From CAZGTQ01 sp964528575 (lineage in GTDB: Bacteria; Planctomycetota; UBA1135; GCA-002686595), in the NCBI GenBank assembly GCA_964528575.1, contig CAZGTQ010000356.1, positions 1 to 33,592 on the forward strand: a stretch of DNA of 33,592 bases, given 5' to 3'. The notes below the pieces were generated by a model, which saw only the letters and a program-made list of their open reading frames with translations, searched no databases and was not told the origin of the DNA. Both the position numbers and the translations under genes were made by a program. Positions 8,171 to 16,126 of this stretch are shown here, one piece after another (position 1 is the stretch's first letter; the number at the start of each line of letters is the position of its first letter).

Positions 8171-9208
8171 ATGCGACAGACGCATCGAGACGCAACTTCC
8201 CGAGCCGCGCCGCACGGCGCGCGCGGGGGATTCACGTTGCTCGAGCTGCTGGTCGTGATGCTCGTGATCGGCATCGTGCTCGGCTTGGGACTCGGCGCGT
8301 TCGCGGAGCTCGACGTCGGCAAGCGCCAGGCGCTCGGGCTCGTCAAGAACGTCGTGCGCACCGCGCAGAACACCGCCGTCGCGCGCCAGACGTCCGCGCG
8401 CGTGCGGCTCGACCATGAGCGCAACACGCTGCGCGCCGAGGCGCTGCGCGTGATCGGCACGTGGCATTTCGAGGACGCCGAGCTCGAGGGCGCGTTCGGC
8501 AAGGGCGGGATCCTGAAGAACGCGCAGCTCACGGACGACGGCTACATCGGCCAATGCGTCTGGTTCGGCGGCGCGCGCGGAGCGACGGCGGAGTTCCGCG
8601 TCGGCGACGACCCCGCGTTCGGGCTGCGCGACGGCTTCGCGATCGACCTCGTCGCCAAGCGCGACGACGCGGCGCGCGCGGACCTGCTCCACGTCGGCGA
8701 GGTCTGCGGCCTGCAGGTCTTGATCGACGGCACCGTGCGCGGCTGGTTCTCGCCCGAGATCGAACGCGACACCGGCTCGCTCACGCGGGGACCGCACGTG
8801 ATCGCCGAGTCGGGGCCGGGCGTGTTCCCGCCGCACCGCTGGACGCGCCTGCGGCTCGTCTACGACCGCGAAGCGCTCGTGCTGTGGGTCGACGGCGTTC
8901 CGGTCGCCGATGCCGCCGAGAGCGCGCCGGTGTGGGCGACCGGCCGCGCGATGGTGCTCGGCGACCCGCAGCGGCGGCTCGCGGGGCGCATCGACAACCT
9001 CGTGATCAGCGCGGTCGTCGCCGACGACGAGGCGCCGCTCCCGCAGGGCGTGACGCTGACGACCGACTCGCCGCGCTCGATCCTGTTCGACGCGGGCGGC
9101 GGCCTCGACCGCCGGCGCCACCGCGAGCCGGTTTGGGTCGGTCTCGTGCACACAGACGGCGAGGTCGAGCGCGTCTCCGTCGGCATCTACGGGACGGTGG
9201 ACGGATGA
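8171..9208 (+). CDS. gspH: GspH-type minor pseudopilin with inserted LamG-like domain
   Basis: 345 aa. The leader ends ARGG, then FTLLELLVVMLVIGIVLGLG with Glu at mature position 5. The helix continues into a GspH-like segment (AQNTAVARQTSARVRLD, residues 65-81). From about 95 to 285 a LamG/ConA-like jelly roll interrupts the pseudopilin: WHFEDAELEG at 98-107, GFAIDLVAKRDD, RWTRLRLVYDREALVLWVDG at 223-242 and a closing GRIDNLVIS. The last 50 residues (RSILFDAGG ... VERVSVGIYGTVDG) return to the GspH beta-domain ending. Classical GspH is about 160-200 aa, so the insertion doubles it. GspH packs beneath the tip complex of the pseudopilus; a lectin-like domain there would project sideways from the fibre. 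The insertion boundaries are approximate. The gene overlaps gspK by ATGA. Confidence 0.88.
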   Translation: MRQTHRDATSRAAPHGARGGFTLLELLVVMLVIGIVLGLGLGAFAELDVGKRQALGLVKNVVRTAQNTAVARQTSARVRLDHERNTLRAEALRVIGTWHFEDAELEGAFGKGGILKNAQLTDDGYIGQCVWFGGARGATAEFRVGDDPAFGLRDGFAIDLVAKRDDAARADLLHVGEVCGLQVLIDGTVRGWFSPEIERDTGSLTRGPHVIAESGPGVFPPHRWTRLRLVYDREALVLWVDGVPVADAAESAPVWATGRAMVLGDPQRRLAGRIDNLVISAVVADDEAPLPQGVTLTTDSPRSILFDAGGGLDRRRHREPVWVGLVHTDGEVERVSVGIYGTVDG

Positions 9209-12200
9209 GGCCCGTGCGCAGAGCGAGAGCGGGCGCGCCGCGCGCGGGCGTCGCGCTGCTGACGGTGCTGCTCGTCCTGATCGCGCTGCTCGTGCTGTGC
9301 ACGCCGTTCCTCTTGACGGCGCGCAACGCGGACGCGGCCAGCGCGCGCCAGACCGAGGTCGCGTCCGCCGATCTCGCGCTCGACACCGCCGCGCGGCACG
9401 CGCGGACGCTGCTCGGTTCGTCGCACGACGCCAACGACGCGACGCCGTACTGGGACTCCGCCGAGGAGCTCGCGATCACGAACGAGCTGCCCGAGGGTTT
9501 CCTCGACGCGAACGACCCGCACGGCACGATGTGGGACTACGGCGTGCGCGACGTCGCGGGCCTCATCGACCTGAACAGCGCGTCGCCGCACGCGCTCGCG
9601 AACGTGCTCGGCCTCGGCACGTTCCTCGCCGACGACGTCGAGGACGACGCAGCGCAGATCACCGTCGCGTCGATCGGCGCGTTCGAGAACGCGGGCTTCC
9701 TGCGCATCGGGCGCGAGCTGATCGCGTACCGCACGGTCGAGGGGCGCTCGTTCGGCGAGCTCGGGCGCGGCCTCGCGGCCGAGCTCGACGACGAGGGCAA
9801 CCCGCTGCCGTGCGGCCCGATGCCCGCGGGTGGACACTCGGTCGGCACGCCGGTCTTCGACCAGCGCGTGTGGGCGCTCGCCGAGTGGCGCCTGCTCGGC
9901 GATCCCGCGGGACCGCTCGAGGGGCTGCGCGAGTACGACTCGGTCCAGGCCGTGCGCGGCGCGGGTCCGGTCTCGCTCGAGGGGACGATCTCCGAGGCGA
10001 TGGTCGCGGGGCTCGTGGGCACGACGAGCGCGTTCGGCGGCGTGCGCGCGGGGCAGCGCTGGCAGCGGCCGGTGCGCATCGAGAACGATCTCGTCGGCGG
10101 CCAGGACTGCACGCTGCGCGTGTCGGAGTGGCGCTGGTTCAACCCGGGGACGACGGTGAGGATCGAGGGACCGGGCTACAGCGAGCTCGCGATCGTCGAG
10201 AGCGCGGGCGGGCGGTCGATCCGCTTGACGCTCCCGCTCGTCAACGACTTCCCCGCGTGGGACACGCAGGTGCGCGCGCTCGCGCGGCGGCCGGTCAACG
10301 TCAACACGGCGGCGCCCGAGGTGCTGCGCGCGCTGCTCTTGAACCTGCGGCTCGCGGGGCGCACCGACTTCGTCACCGAGAGCGAGGCGGACGAGCTGGT
10401 GGCGATCGTCGTCGAGTCGCGCCCGTTCGGCCGTTTCGGCGGCCCGCGCGGCGAGGACCCGATCGGCGGCCACCGCGATCTGCTCGAGCGCGTGCTGCTG
10501 CCCGCGGCGGGGCTCGCCGAGCTGCCGGTCGACGCGCCGGTCGTGCCGACGGCGTTCCGCGGCGGCGAGGGCACCCTCTCGACGAGCGCGCCGCGCCAGG
10601 CGCAGATCATCAGCCGCGAGGACGCGTCCGCGATCTACTTCAACGCGCTCAACGCGAACGACGCGCGCCTCGCGTTCGCGACGATGCCGTTCACGTTCTC
10701 GTCGCGCGAGACGTTCGACATGGACCTGCGCGCGTCGGTCAACGCGAAGAGCGGCGTCGAGCGCGTCGCGCGCGCGCGCAACCAGGTCGAGCTCGTCGTG
10801 CCGCAGGGCGACCTCTTGCGCCTGTGGATGCGCCAGCACGACTTCGACGAGGAGCTGCGCCTCACGCGCGACGCCGCGTGGTGGGCGACCGGCCCGGAGG
10901 CGACGTCGCGCACCGACGCGAACTTCCAGAGCGTGCCGCCCTCGCGCTTCGCGCCGCACTTCGGCTTCAACGACGAGGGCGAGCACTACGACCACGTCTA
11001 CGCCTCGACGCACGACGGCGACGGCTACGCGCGCCTGTGGGTCAGCGAGGCCGACGAGACCGGCCAGCGCGAAGGCCGCGTCGATCACTTCCGCGCCGAG
11101 ACGAAGCACCCCGAGGGGCGCTACCTGCCCGAGCAGCCGCACGAGCGCTCGCCCGCCGACGGGGAGGTCGGCTGGTCGAGCGGTCAGAGCGGCCTCCTGC
11201 GCGCGTTCGGTCTCTCGTTCTGGTTCGAGCCCGAGGCGCTGGTGGCGGGCGACCTGCTCTTCGACCTCGCCGGCTCGTCCGCCGAGTCCGACCGCGTCTC
11301 CGTGCTCGTCGACGGCACCGACCTCGTCGTGCGCGTGCTCGACGGCGTCGGCGACCACCCCGCGACCGAGTTCCTCGAGGAAGGGCGCGTGCGCATCCCG
11401 CTCGCGCCGTCCGACGTCGACCCGGGCGTGCCGACCCAGACGTGGTCGCACCTCGACATCGACATCCGCGGCAACCGTCCGACGCAGATGACCGTGATGC
11501 TCGACGGCGCGCACCGCGTGCGCACGCCGGGGCTGACCGAGCTGGTCGGCGGGCTCTCGCAGGGCGACGGGCAGATCCGCGTGCTCTCGACCGAGGGCTT
11601 CCCCAACCTCTGCGTGCTGCGCATCGGCGACGAGCTGATCGAGGCGCAGGTCGCGAGCTCGACCGAGTTCTCCGCGCAGCACGTCCCGTCGGGGCAGCTC
11701 GCGGGCTTCGGCGGCCGTCTCGCGCGCGAGTTGATCGACGTGGGGCCGCCGCCGCTCAACCAGGGGCTCACGACGCAGATCGACCACGCCGAGGGGACGC
11801 CGGTCGAGCTGTACGGCTACAGCCTGCCGCTCCAGTCGAACGCTCCCGCCGGCCGGGCGCAGCTCCCCGGCAAGCTCGGCGCGTTCGCCGTCGCGCGCGT
11901 CATCGCCGTGCAGGGCGGCCAGCAGCCGCAAGGCGACCTGATCGCCGTCGAGTTCCCCAACATGCTGGGCGGGCCGGTCGAGGTCGGCTACGGGATGGAG
12001 GGCATCGGGAGCGCCGTCACCGGGCTCGAGCTGGCGCCGGCGGACTCCAGCAACAGCGCGTTCCTCGAGGCGTTCAGCCCCGGCGGCGGCTACGCGGCGA
12101 TCGTTCAGCGCGGCGCGTCGCGCATCGGCAGCACCGACGGGCCCGAGGAGGCCGAGCCGGTCTCGCTGGGCGGCTCGCCGCTGTTCGGCGTCGAGATCGT

Positions 12201-14523
12201 GCGCTACTCCGGCATCGACGGGAGCGTGCTGCGCATCGCGCAGCGCGGCGACGCGGTGCAGCTCGCGAACATCCAGAACATGGCGGGCGGCGGACAGGCG
12301 AACGCGCTGATCGGCCCGCGGCGCGCGTTCGTCACGACGTGGACGAACCCCTACGTCGTCCACCACAACCAGGAGCTCGGGTGGCAGATGATGGTCTTCC
12401 CGATCTCCGTGCCGGCCCCGGGCGTCACCGGCGGCATCGACTTCCTCGTGCCGAACCCGGCGCAGGGCGGCGGCGCGGCCGGCGGAGCGGGCGGCGGCGC
12501 GCCGGGCCAGGGCAGCGGCGCGGCGCCGAGCGTGCAGTCCGAGCTCGCGCAGCTCACGCACCTCGCCGACGCCGAGAACACCGAGTGGTTCCGCTACGAC
12601 GAGATCGCCGGCGGGCACTTCGTGCGCGACGACCCGCAGGCGCTCGAGGACGCGTACTTCGCCGCGATCATCGGCCTGCAGCCGATCGACCTCGACCCGC
12701 CAGGCGGTCCCGGCGGCCCGCCTGGGGGTCCGCCCGGCGGCCCGCCCGGCGGTCCTCCCGGCGTTCCCACCGACATCGACCCGCCCGGCGGTCCCACGGG
12801 CCCGGCGCTGGGCGTCCTGACGGGAGCTGCCGTCGCGAGCGCTCCCGCCGCTGCGCCCGCGCAGCCGCACGCGCGCGCCGCGGGCCCGCAGTGGGAGCAC
12901 GAGCTCGGCGAGCCCGAGGGCGACGACGAGGACTGCCCGCTCTCGCGCGCGGTGCGCACCGCGTTCCAGTTCCGCGGCGTGTTCGGCACGTTCAACCACG
13001 CGCACGAGGCGGGCACGCCGATCCTGCCGGTGTTCCGCGTCGACCAGGGCGGGCCCGCTCGCGGCCGTCCCGGCCGCATGGACGCGGCGTTCCTCGTCGA
13101 CGCGGACCCGACCGACCCGGGCTTCCCCGTGCGCGTGCACCACACGCACCGGCCGCTGAACCACCTCGCGTACGACTGGATCCCGGCGGGCGCGCTCGAG
13201 TCCGCGCCCAACACCGAATTCGCCGTCAACGCCGTCGGGATCCAGCTCGGCTCGACCTACGTCGCGATGCAGGAGCAGATCCAGGTGCCGGTCGCCGCCG
13301 GCACGCTGGGCGGCGTGCCCGGCGCGTTGCCGAGCGTCGACTCGCGCCTGATCTCGCGTCTCGTGATGTTCCCCTCGGGCGAGCGCCCGCGCGCCGTGAC
13401 GCAGTTGCGCTTCGGCGGCGCCGCGGTGGGAGGCATCACGGCCGGCGGCACGGGGACGAACCTCGCGCGCGCCGTCGTCGACGAGATCGTCTACGGCTCG
13501 ACGCCGTTCGGCGAGGCGTCGACTTTCGGCGCTGACGCGCAGGGCGCGAGCATGGTCCTCGCGCAGCCGTTCCTGCAGGCCAACGGGCAGCTCGAGGTGC
13601 GCGTGCGGACGTGGGGGCTGCCGCTCGACGAGGTCGGCGACCCCGACCCGAACGTCGTCGTGCTCGACGCGCTGTCCGACGACGCGGGCCTGTTGCGCAT
13701 CGGCGGCGAGATCGTCGGCTACTCCGGCCTCGACCGCGAGAACGGCATCGTCACGATCGCGCCGAACGGACGCGGGCTGCTCGGCACGACCGAGCAGAAC
13801 CACGAGGCCGGTCAGCTCGTCACCTGGCTCTCGCACCGCACGGTCTCCGAGCTCGTCGGTCCGATGCAGGGCGAGTCGCCGGTGATCCCGGTCGAGGACC
13901 TCGACGAGTTCCCGCTCGCCGGCACCGCGCTCGTCGGCCAGGAGCTCGTGCACTGGACGCGCCACCGCGCCGGCTCGCTCGAGATGCCGGCGGCGTCGCT
14001 CGAGCCCGGCCTGCGCGACGGCAAGGGCGCGGGCATCTTCCGCGGCCGCTACGGCACCGATGCGGCGGGGCACGCGCCGGGCGAGCTCGTGATCCAGTGG
14101 CCGTTCCGCTACTGGGACCGCTGGCAGGAGCAGGCGGACGCGCCCGAGCTCGGCTACTTCGGCTTCAGCCACGAGCAGCCCGACGCGTTCTGGCGCACCG
14201 TGTTCTGGCGCGACGAGCCCGCGCCGCACGGCAGCGTGCGCCTCGGCGTGCTCCAGCGCAGCGACGAGGACGTACCGTGGGACGCGGATCCCGGGCTCGT
14301 CGACGGGCTCGACCTCGTCTGGGACGCCGATCCAGACCAGGGCGGCGCGTGGATCGGCACGCAGTCGAGCCGCGTCGACTGGCGCGTGTTCGTGCGCTAC
14401 GACCGCGGCGCGTTCGATCCCGACCTCGGGCTGCGCCACGCGTGGAAGACGACGCCGGACCTGCGGCTGTTCGGCGCGGAGTACTTCGCGCCGGGCCGGA
14501 CGTTGCAACGGATCGAGCGATGA
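9205..14523 (+). CDS. gspK: Giant GspK-type minor pseudopilin (1772 aa)
   Basis: Start ATG overlaps the gspH stop (ATGA). The leader APRAG precedes VALLTVLLVLIALLVL; Glu5 is absent, as is characteristic of GspK. GspK-like helical parts include LIDLNSASPHALANVLGLG (120-138) and the helix-hairpin-helix RPVNVNTAAPEVLRALL near 362-380. Beyond that the protein is unlike ordinary GspK of about 300-350 aa. It has a ConA/LamG-like beta-sandwich at about 663-780 (FGLSFWFEPEALVAGDLLFD ... WSHLDIDIRG ... VMLDG), a Pro-Gly-rich linker at about 1165-1200, and a series of modules built on LRIGxELIxY followed by RGxxGTxxxxHxxG. GspK caps the tip of the pseudopilus with GspI and GspJ, so about 1400 extra residues would be displayed at the tip. 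No frameshift is visible. A multidomain adhesin or ligand-binding tip is inferred; an enzymatic role is not excluded. Confidence 0.85.
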   Translation: MRPVRRARAGAPRAGVALLTVLLVLIALLVLCTPFLLTARNADAASARQTEVASADLALDTAARHARTLLGSSHDANDATPYWDSAEELAITNELPEGFLDANDPHGTMWDYGVRDVAGLIDLNSASPHALANVLGLGTFLADDVEDDAAQITVASIGAFENAGFLRIGRELIAYRTVEGRSFGELGRGLAAELDDEGNPLPCGPMPAGGHSVGTPVFDQRVWALAEWRLLGDPAGPLEGLREYDSVQAVRGAGPVSLEGTISEAMVAGLVGTTSAFGGVRAGQRWQRPVRIENDLVGGQDCTLRVSEWRWFNPGTTVRIEGPGYSELAIVESAGGRSIRLTLPLVNDFPAWDTQVRALARRPVNVNTAAPEVLRALLLNLRLAGRTDFVTESEADELVAIVVESRPFGRFGGPRGEDPIGGHRDLLERVLLPAAGLAELPVDAPVVPTAFRGGEGTLSTSAPRQAQIISREDASAIYFNALNANDARLAFATMPFTFSSRETFDMDLRASVNAKSGVERVARARNQVELVVPQGDLLRLWMRQHDFDEELRLTRDAAWWATGPEATSRTDANFQSVPPSRFAPHFGFNDEGEHYDHVYASTHDGDGYARLWVSEADETGQREGRVDHFRAETKHPEGRYLPEQPHERSPADGEVGWSSGQSGLLRAFGLSFWFEPEALVAGDLLFDLAGSSAESDRVSVLVDGTDLVVRVLDGVGDHPATEFLEEGRVRIPLAPSDVDPGVPTQTWSHLDIDIRGNRPTQMTVMLDGAHRVRTPGLTELVGGLSQGDGQIRVLSTEGFPNLCVLRIGDELIEAQVASSTEFSAQHVPSGQLAGFGGRLARELIDVGPPPLNQGLTTQIDHAEGTPVELYGYSLPLQSNAPAGRAQLPGKLGAFAVARVIAVQGGQQPQGDLIAVEFPNMLGGPVEVGYGMEGIGSAVTGLELAPADSSNSAFLEAFSPGGGYAAIVQRGASRIGSTDGPEEAEPVSLGGSPLFGVEIVRYSGIDGSVLRIAQRGDAVQLANIQNMAGGGQANALIGPRRAFVTTWTNPYVVHHNQELGWQMMVFPISVPAPGVTGGIDFLVPNPAQGGGAAGGAGGGAPGQGSGAAPSVQSELAQLTHLADAENTEWFRYDEIAGGHFVRDDPQALEDAYFAAIIGLQPIDLDPPGGPGGPPGGPPGGPPGGPPGVPTDIDPPGGPTGPALGVLTGAAVASAPAAAPAQPHARAAGPQWEHELGEPEGDDEDCPLSRAVRTAFQFRGVFGTFNHAHEAGTPILPVFRVDQGGPARGRPGRMDAAFLVDADPTDPGFPVRVHHTHRPLNHLAYDWIPAGALESAPNTEFAVNAVGIQLGSTYVAMQEQIQVPVAAGTLGGVPGALPSVDSRLISRLVMFPSGERPRAVTQLRFGGAAVGGITAGGTGTNLARAVVDEIVYGSTPFGEASTFGADAQGASMVLAQPFLQANGQLEVRVRTWGLPLDEVGDPDPNVVVLDALSDDAGLLRIGGEIVGYSGLDRENGIVTIAPNGRGLLGTTEQNHEAGQLVTWLSHRTVSELVGPMQGESPVIPVEDLDEFPLAGTALVGQELVHWTRHRAGSLEMPAASLEPGLRDGKGAGIFRGRYGTDAAGHAPGELVIQWPFRYWDRWQEQADAPELGYFGFSHEQPDAFWRTVFWRDEPAPHGSVRLGVLQRSDEDVPWDADPGLVDGLDLVWDADPDQGGAWIGTQSSRVDWRVFVRYDRGAFDPDLGLRHAWKTTPDLRLFGAEYFAPGRTLQRIER
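12697..12801 (+). repeat. Pro-Gly-rich linker repeat within gspK
   Basis: Four-residue P-P-G-G type units are repeated from residue 1165 of GspK, interrupted once by VPTDID and then resumed. The DNA shows 12-bp units of CCGCCCGGCGGT type. It is probably a flexible or collagen-like spacer separating the ConA-like half from the C-terminal RG-repeat half. Confidence 0.75.
12973..13014 (+). repeat. RGxxGTxxxxHxxG module core, copy 1 (GspK 1257-1270)
   Basis: The residues read RGVFGTFNHAHEAG and match the motif at every fixed position. This copy lacks the clear LRIGxELI strand that precedes other copies and ends GTPI, as do two degenerate upstream relatives near residues 165-218 (HSVGTPV) and 803-870 (HAEGTPV). 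Confidence 0.7.
13771..13812 (+). repeat. RGxxGTxxxxHxxG module core, copy 2 (GspK 1523-1536)
   Basis: The residues read RGLLGTTEQNHEAG, an exact fit. It is preceded by LLRIGGEIVGYSG at 1496-1508, the strand element shared with the other modules. Confidence 0.75.
14041..14082 (+). repeat. RGxxGTxxxxHxxG module core, copy 3 (GspK 1613-1626)
   Basis: The residues read RGRYGTDAAGHAPG, an exact fit. They are preceded by ALVGQELVHW, the counterpart of the LRIGxELIxY strand, with a longer loop between the two. Confidence 0.75.
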
Positions 14524-15587
14524 GGTCCACCACGACCACGCGCGCCGGCTTCACGCTGCTCGAGCTGATCCTGTCGATCGGCCTGATGTCGGTGCTCGTC
14601 GTCGCGCTCGTCGGCCTGCTCGACACGGCGCTCGATCTGTGGGGGCGCACCGAGCAGCGCCGCGACCTCGTCGAGATGTCGACCGCGGTCGCAGACATGC
14701 TCGAGCGCGACCTCTCGACGCTCGACGGCGGCCGGCGCGGCGACCTGCTCGCCGAATGGGTGCTGCTCGACGGCGACGGCGACGGGACGAGCGGCGCGCT
14801 CTACCCGCGGCTGCGGCTCGTGCGCCGCGTCTCCCCGGCCGAGCTCGCGCGCATCCAGGCGGGCGCCGAGCAGCCGGTGCTCGGCGAAGGGCTCGTCGAG
14901 GTCGCGTGGGCCGTGCTGCCGCGCTCGGTGAAGAGCCCCGCGGCGACGGGCGACCTGATGCTCTGGCGCGGCGAGCGCGTCGTGGGGGACGAGTCGACCG
15001 TGTCCGTGTTCGATCCGCGCTTCTTCGACGACGCGGGGCGGCCGGTGCCGGGCGCGCTGAGCCAGGTGACGGGCGGCGTGCTGTGGCTCGAGCTCGCATT
15101 CGCGACGCAGACGTCGATCTTGCAGGCGGGGTGGAGCTTCGGCGACGGCCTGCGCGACTGCGCGCGGAGCTGGGACGCGTGGAAACGCGCGCGCCCGGAC
15201 GTGCAGCAGCACGTCTGGAACCAGGCCGGCGCGGGGATGCCCGACGCGAGCGACACGCCGCTCCTGCCGCGCCGCGTGCGCGTCGAGCTCGAGCTCGAGC
15301 GGGACGCCGACGCGGTGCGGCGCACGCACCTCGTCGCGGCGGTCGACAACCAGGACACGACGATCGTCGTGCGCGACGGCAACCGCGTCCCCGAGACGGG
15401 CACGCTGATCCGCGTCGACGAGGAGTGGATGCTCGTGCAGTCCAAGACCGGCAAGCGCGTCACCGTGCGGCGCGGCCAGCGCGGCACCGTCCCGCTCGGG
15501 CACGCGCCGGGCGCGAAGCTGCACTACGGCGAGCCGATCGTGCGCGAGATCCCGATCGCGCTCCACCGGGAGGACTGGAACCTGTGA
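14520..15587 (+). CDS. gspJ: GspJ-type minor pseudopilin with C-terminal RG module
   Basis: 355 aa, started at the ATG overlapping the gspK stop (ATGA). The leader MRSTTTTRAG is followed by FTLLELILSIGLMSVLVVAL with Glu5. The following region, with its DMLERDLSTL helix and later RRVRVELELE strand (251-260), fits GspJ, a subunit of the GspI-GspJ-GspK tip complex. Classical GspJ is about 200 aa. Here residues about 280-338 add a module LIRVDEEWMLVQ then RGQRGTVPLGHAPG, the same repeat found in GspK, after which VREIPIAL ends the protein. Sharing the module with the tip partner suggests the two extensions sit side by side at the tip or arose by exchange between the genes. GspJ versus other minor pseudopilins is judged from helix pattern and gene order. 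Confidence 0.85.
   Translation: MRSTTTTRAGFTLLELILSIGLMSVLVVALVGLLDTALDLWGRTEQRRDLVEMSTAVADMLERDLSTLDGGRRGDLLAEWVLLDGDGDGTSGALYPRLRLVRRVSPAELARIQAGAEQPVLGEGLVEVAWAVLPRSVKSPAATGDLMLWRGERVVGDESTVSVFDPRFFDDAGRPVPGALSQVTGGVLWLELAFATQTSILQAGWSFGDGLRDCARSWDAWKRARPDVQQHVWNQAGAGMPDASDTPLLPRRVRVELELERDADAVRRTHLVAAVDNQDTTIVVRDGNRVPETGTLIRVDEEWMLVQSKTGKRVTVRRGQRGTVPLGHAPGAKLHYGEPIVREIPIALHREDWNL
15471..15512 (+). repeat. RGxxGTxxxxHxxG module core in GspJ (318-331)
   Basis: The residues read RGQRGTVPLGHAPG, an exact fit with the same spacing as the three GspK copies, preceded by LIRVDEEWMLVQSKTGKRV. Confidence 0.75.
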
Positions 15588-16117
15588 GCACCGCTCCCGC
15601 GAGAACGGCTGCGCACACCCGCCGCTCCGGCTTCACGCTGGTCGAGGTCGTCGCCGCGATGGGCATCCTGCTCCTCGGGATGAGCGTGATCATCGGCCTG
15701 CTCTCGTTCGGCGCCGCGCTCTCGCGCACCGCCGCGCTGCGCACGTCCGCCGCCGGCTCGCTCGACGCCGTCGTCGCCGACCTCGAGACGTCGCTCTTCC
15801 CGATGGAGCCCGACGGCTCGGCGGGGGAGCCGGTGCCCGTCGTCGACCGCGATGTGCCGGGCCACCGGGGCCTCGTCTATTCCGCGACCGCGACGGTCAA
15901 CCCCGATTCGGTCGGCGTGCCCGGCCGCATCGAGGAGTACCGCGTCGACGTCCAGATCAGTTGGAAGGAGCGCGGCGCACGCCGCTCGCGTGACTTCACC
16001 ACCGTTCTCGCGCGCCAGATCCCGTTCGGCGAGCGACTCCGCATCCAGTTCGTCGAGGGCCGCACGGGCCCCGACACGCCGGGCTCGGCGCCCGACGACG
16101 CCGCGGCCGATTCCTGA
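15584..16117 (+). CDS. gspI: GspI-type minor pseudopilin
   Basis: 177 aa from a GTG overlapping the gspJ stop (GTGA); GGGAGG lies ten bases upstream. The leader HTRRSG precedes FTLVEVVAAMGILLLGMSVI with Glu5. The helix then runs through LSRTAALRTSAAGSLDAVVADLE in the way typical of GspI. The C-terminal half has beta strands (EEYRVDVQISW, FTTVLARQI) and an acidic tail. Its length is near that of ordinary GspI plus a short tail, and unlike GspH, GspK and GspJ it carries no added domain. GspI nucleates the tip with GspJ and GspK. It is the last pseudopilin here; the order G-H-K-J-I differs from the common G-H-I-J-K. Confidence 0.87.
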   Translation: MSTAPARTAAHTRRSGFTLVEVVAAMGILLLGMSVIIGLLSFGAALSRTAALRTSAAGSLDAVVADLETSLFPMEPDGSAGEPVPVVDRDVPGHRGLVYSATATVNPDSVGVPGRIEEYRVDVQISWKERGARRSRDFTTVLARQIPFGERLRIQFVEGRTGPDTPGSAPDDAAADS

Positions 16118-16126
16118 AAGACCGCC

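Noticed and set aside
12697..12801. Pro-Gly repeat as a true collagen-like triple helix
   Set aside because: Units are PPGG, four residues long, not Gly-x-y triplets, so a flexible linker is more likely.
9187..14508. Very long open frame antisense to gspK (and similar ones at 1988-4552, 4342-7191, 15524-17695, 29507-32434)
   Set aside because: GC-rich third positions keep the opposite strand free of stops. The translations are Arg/Ala-rich without domains, while the sense frames show clear families and coupled starts.
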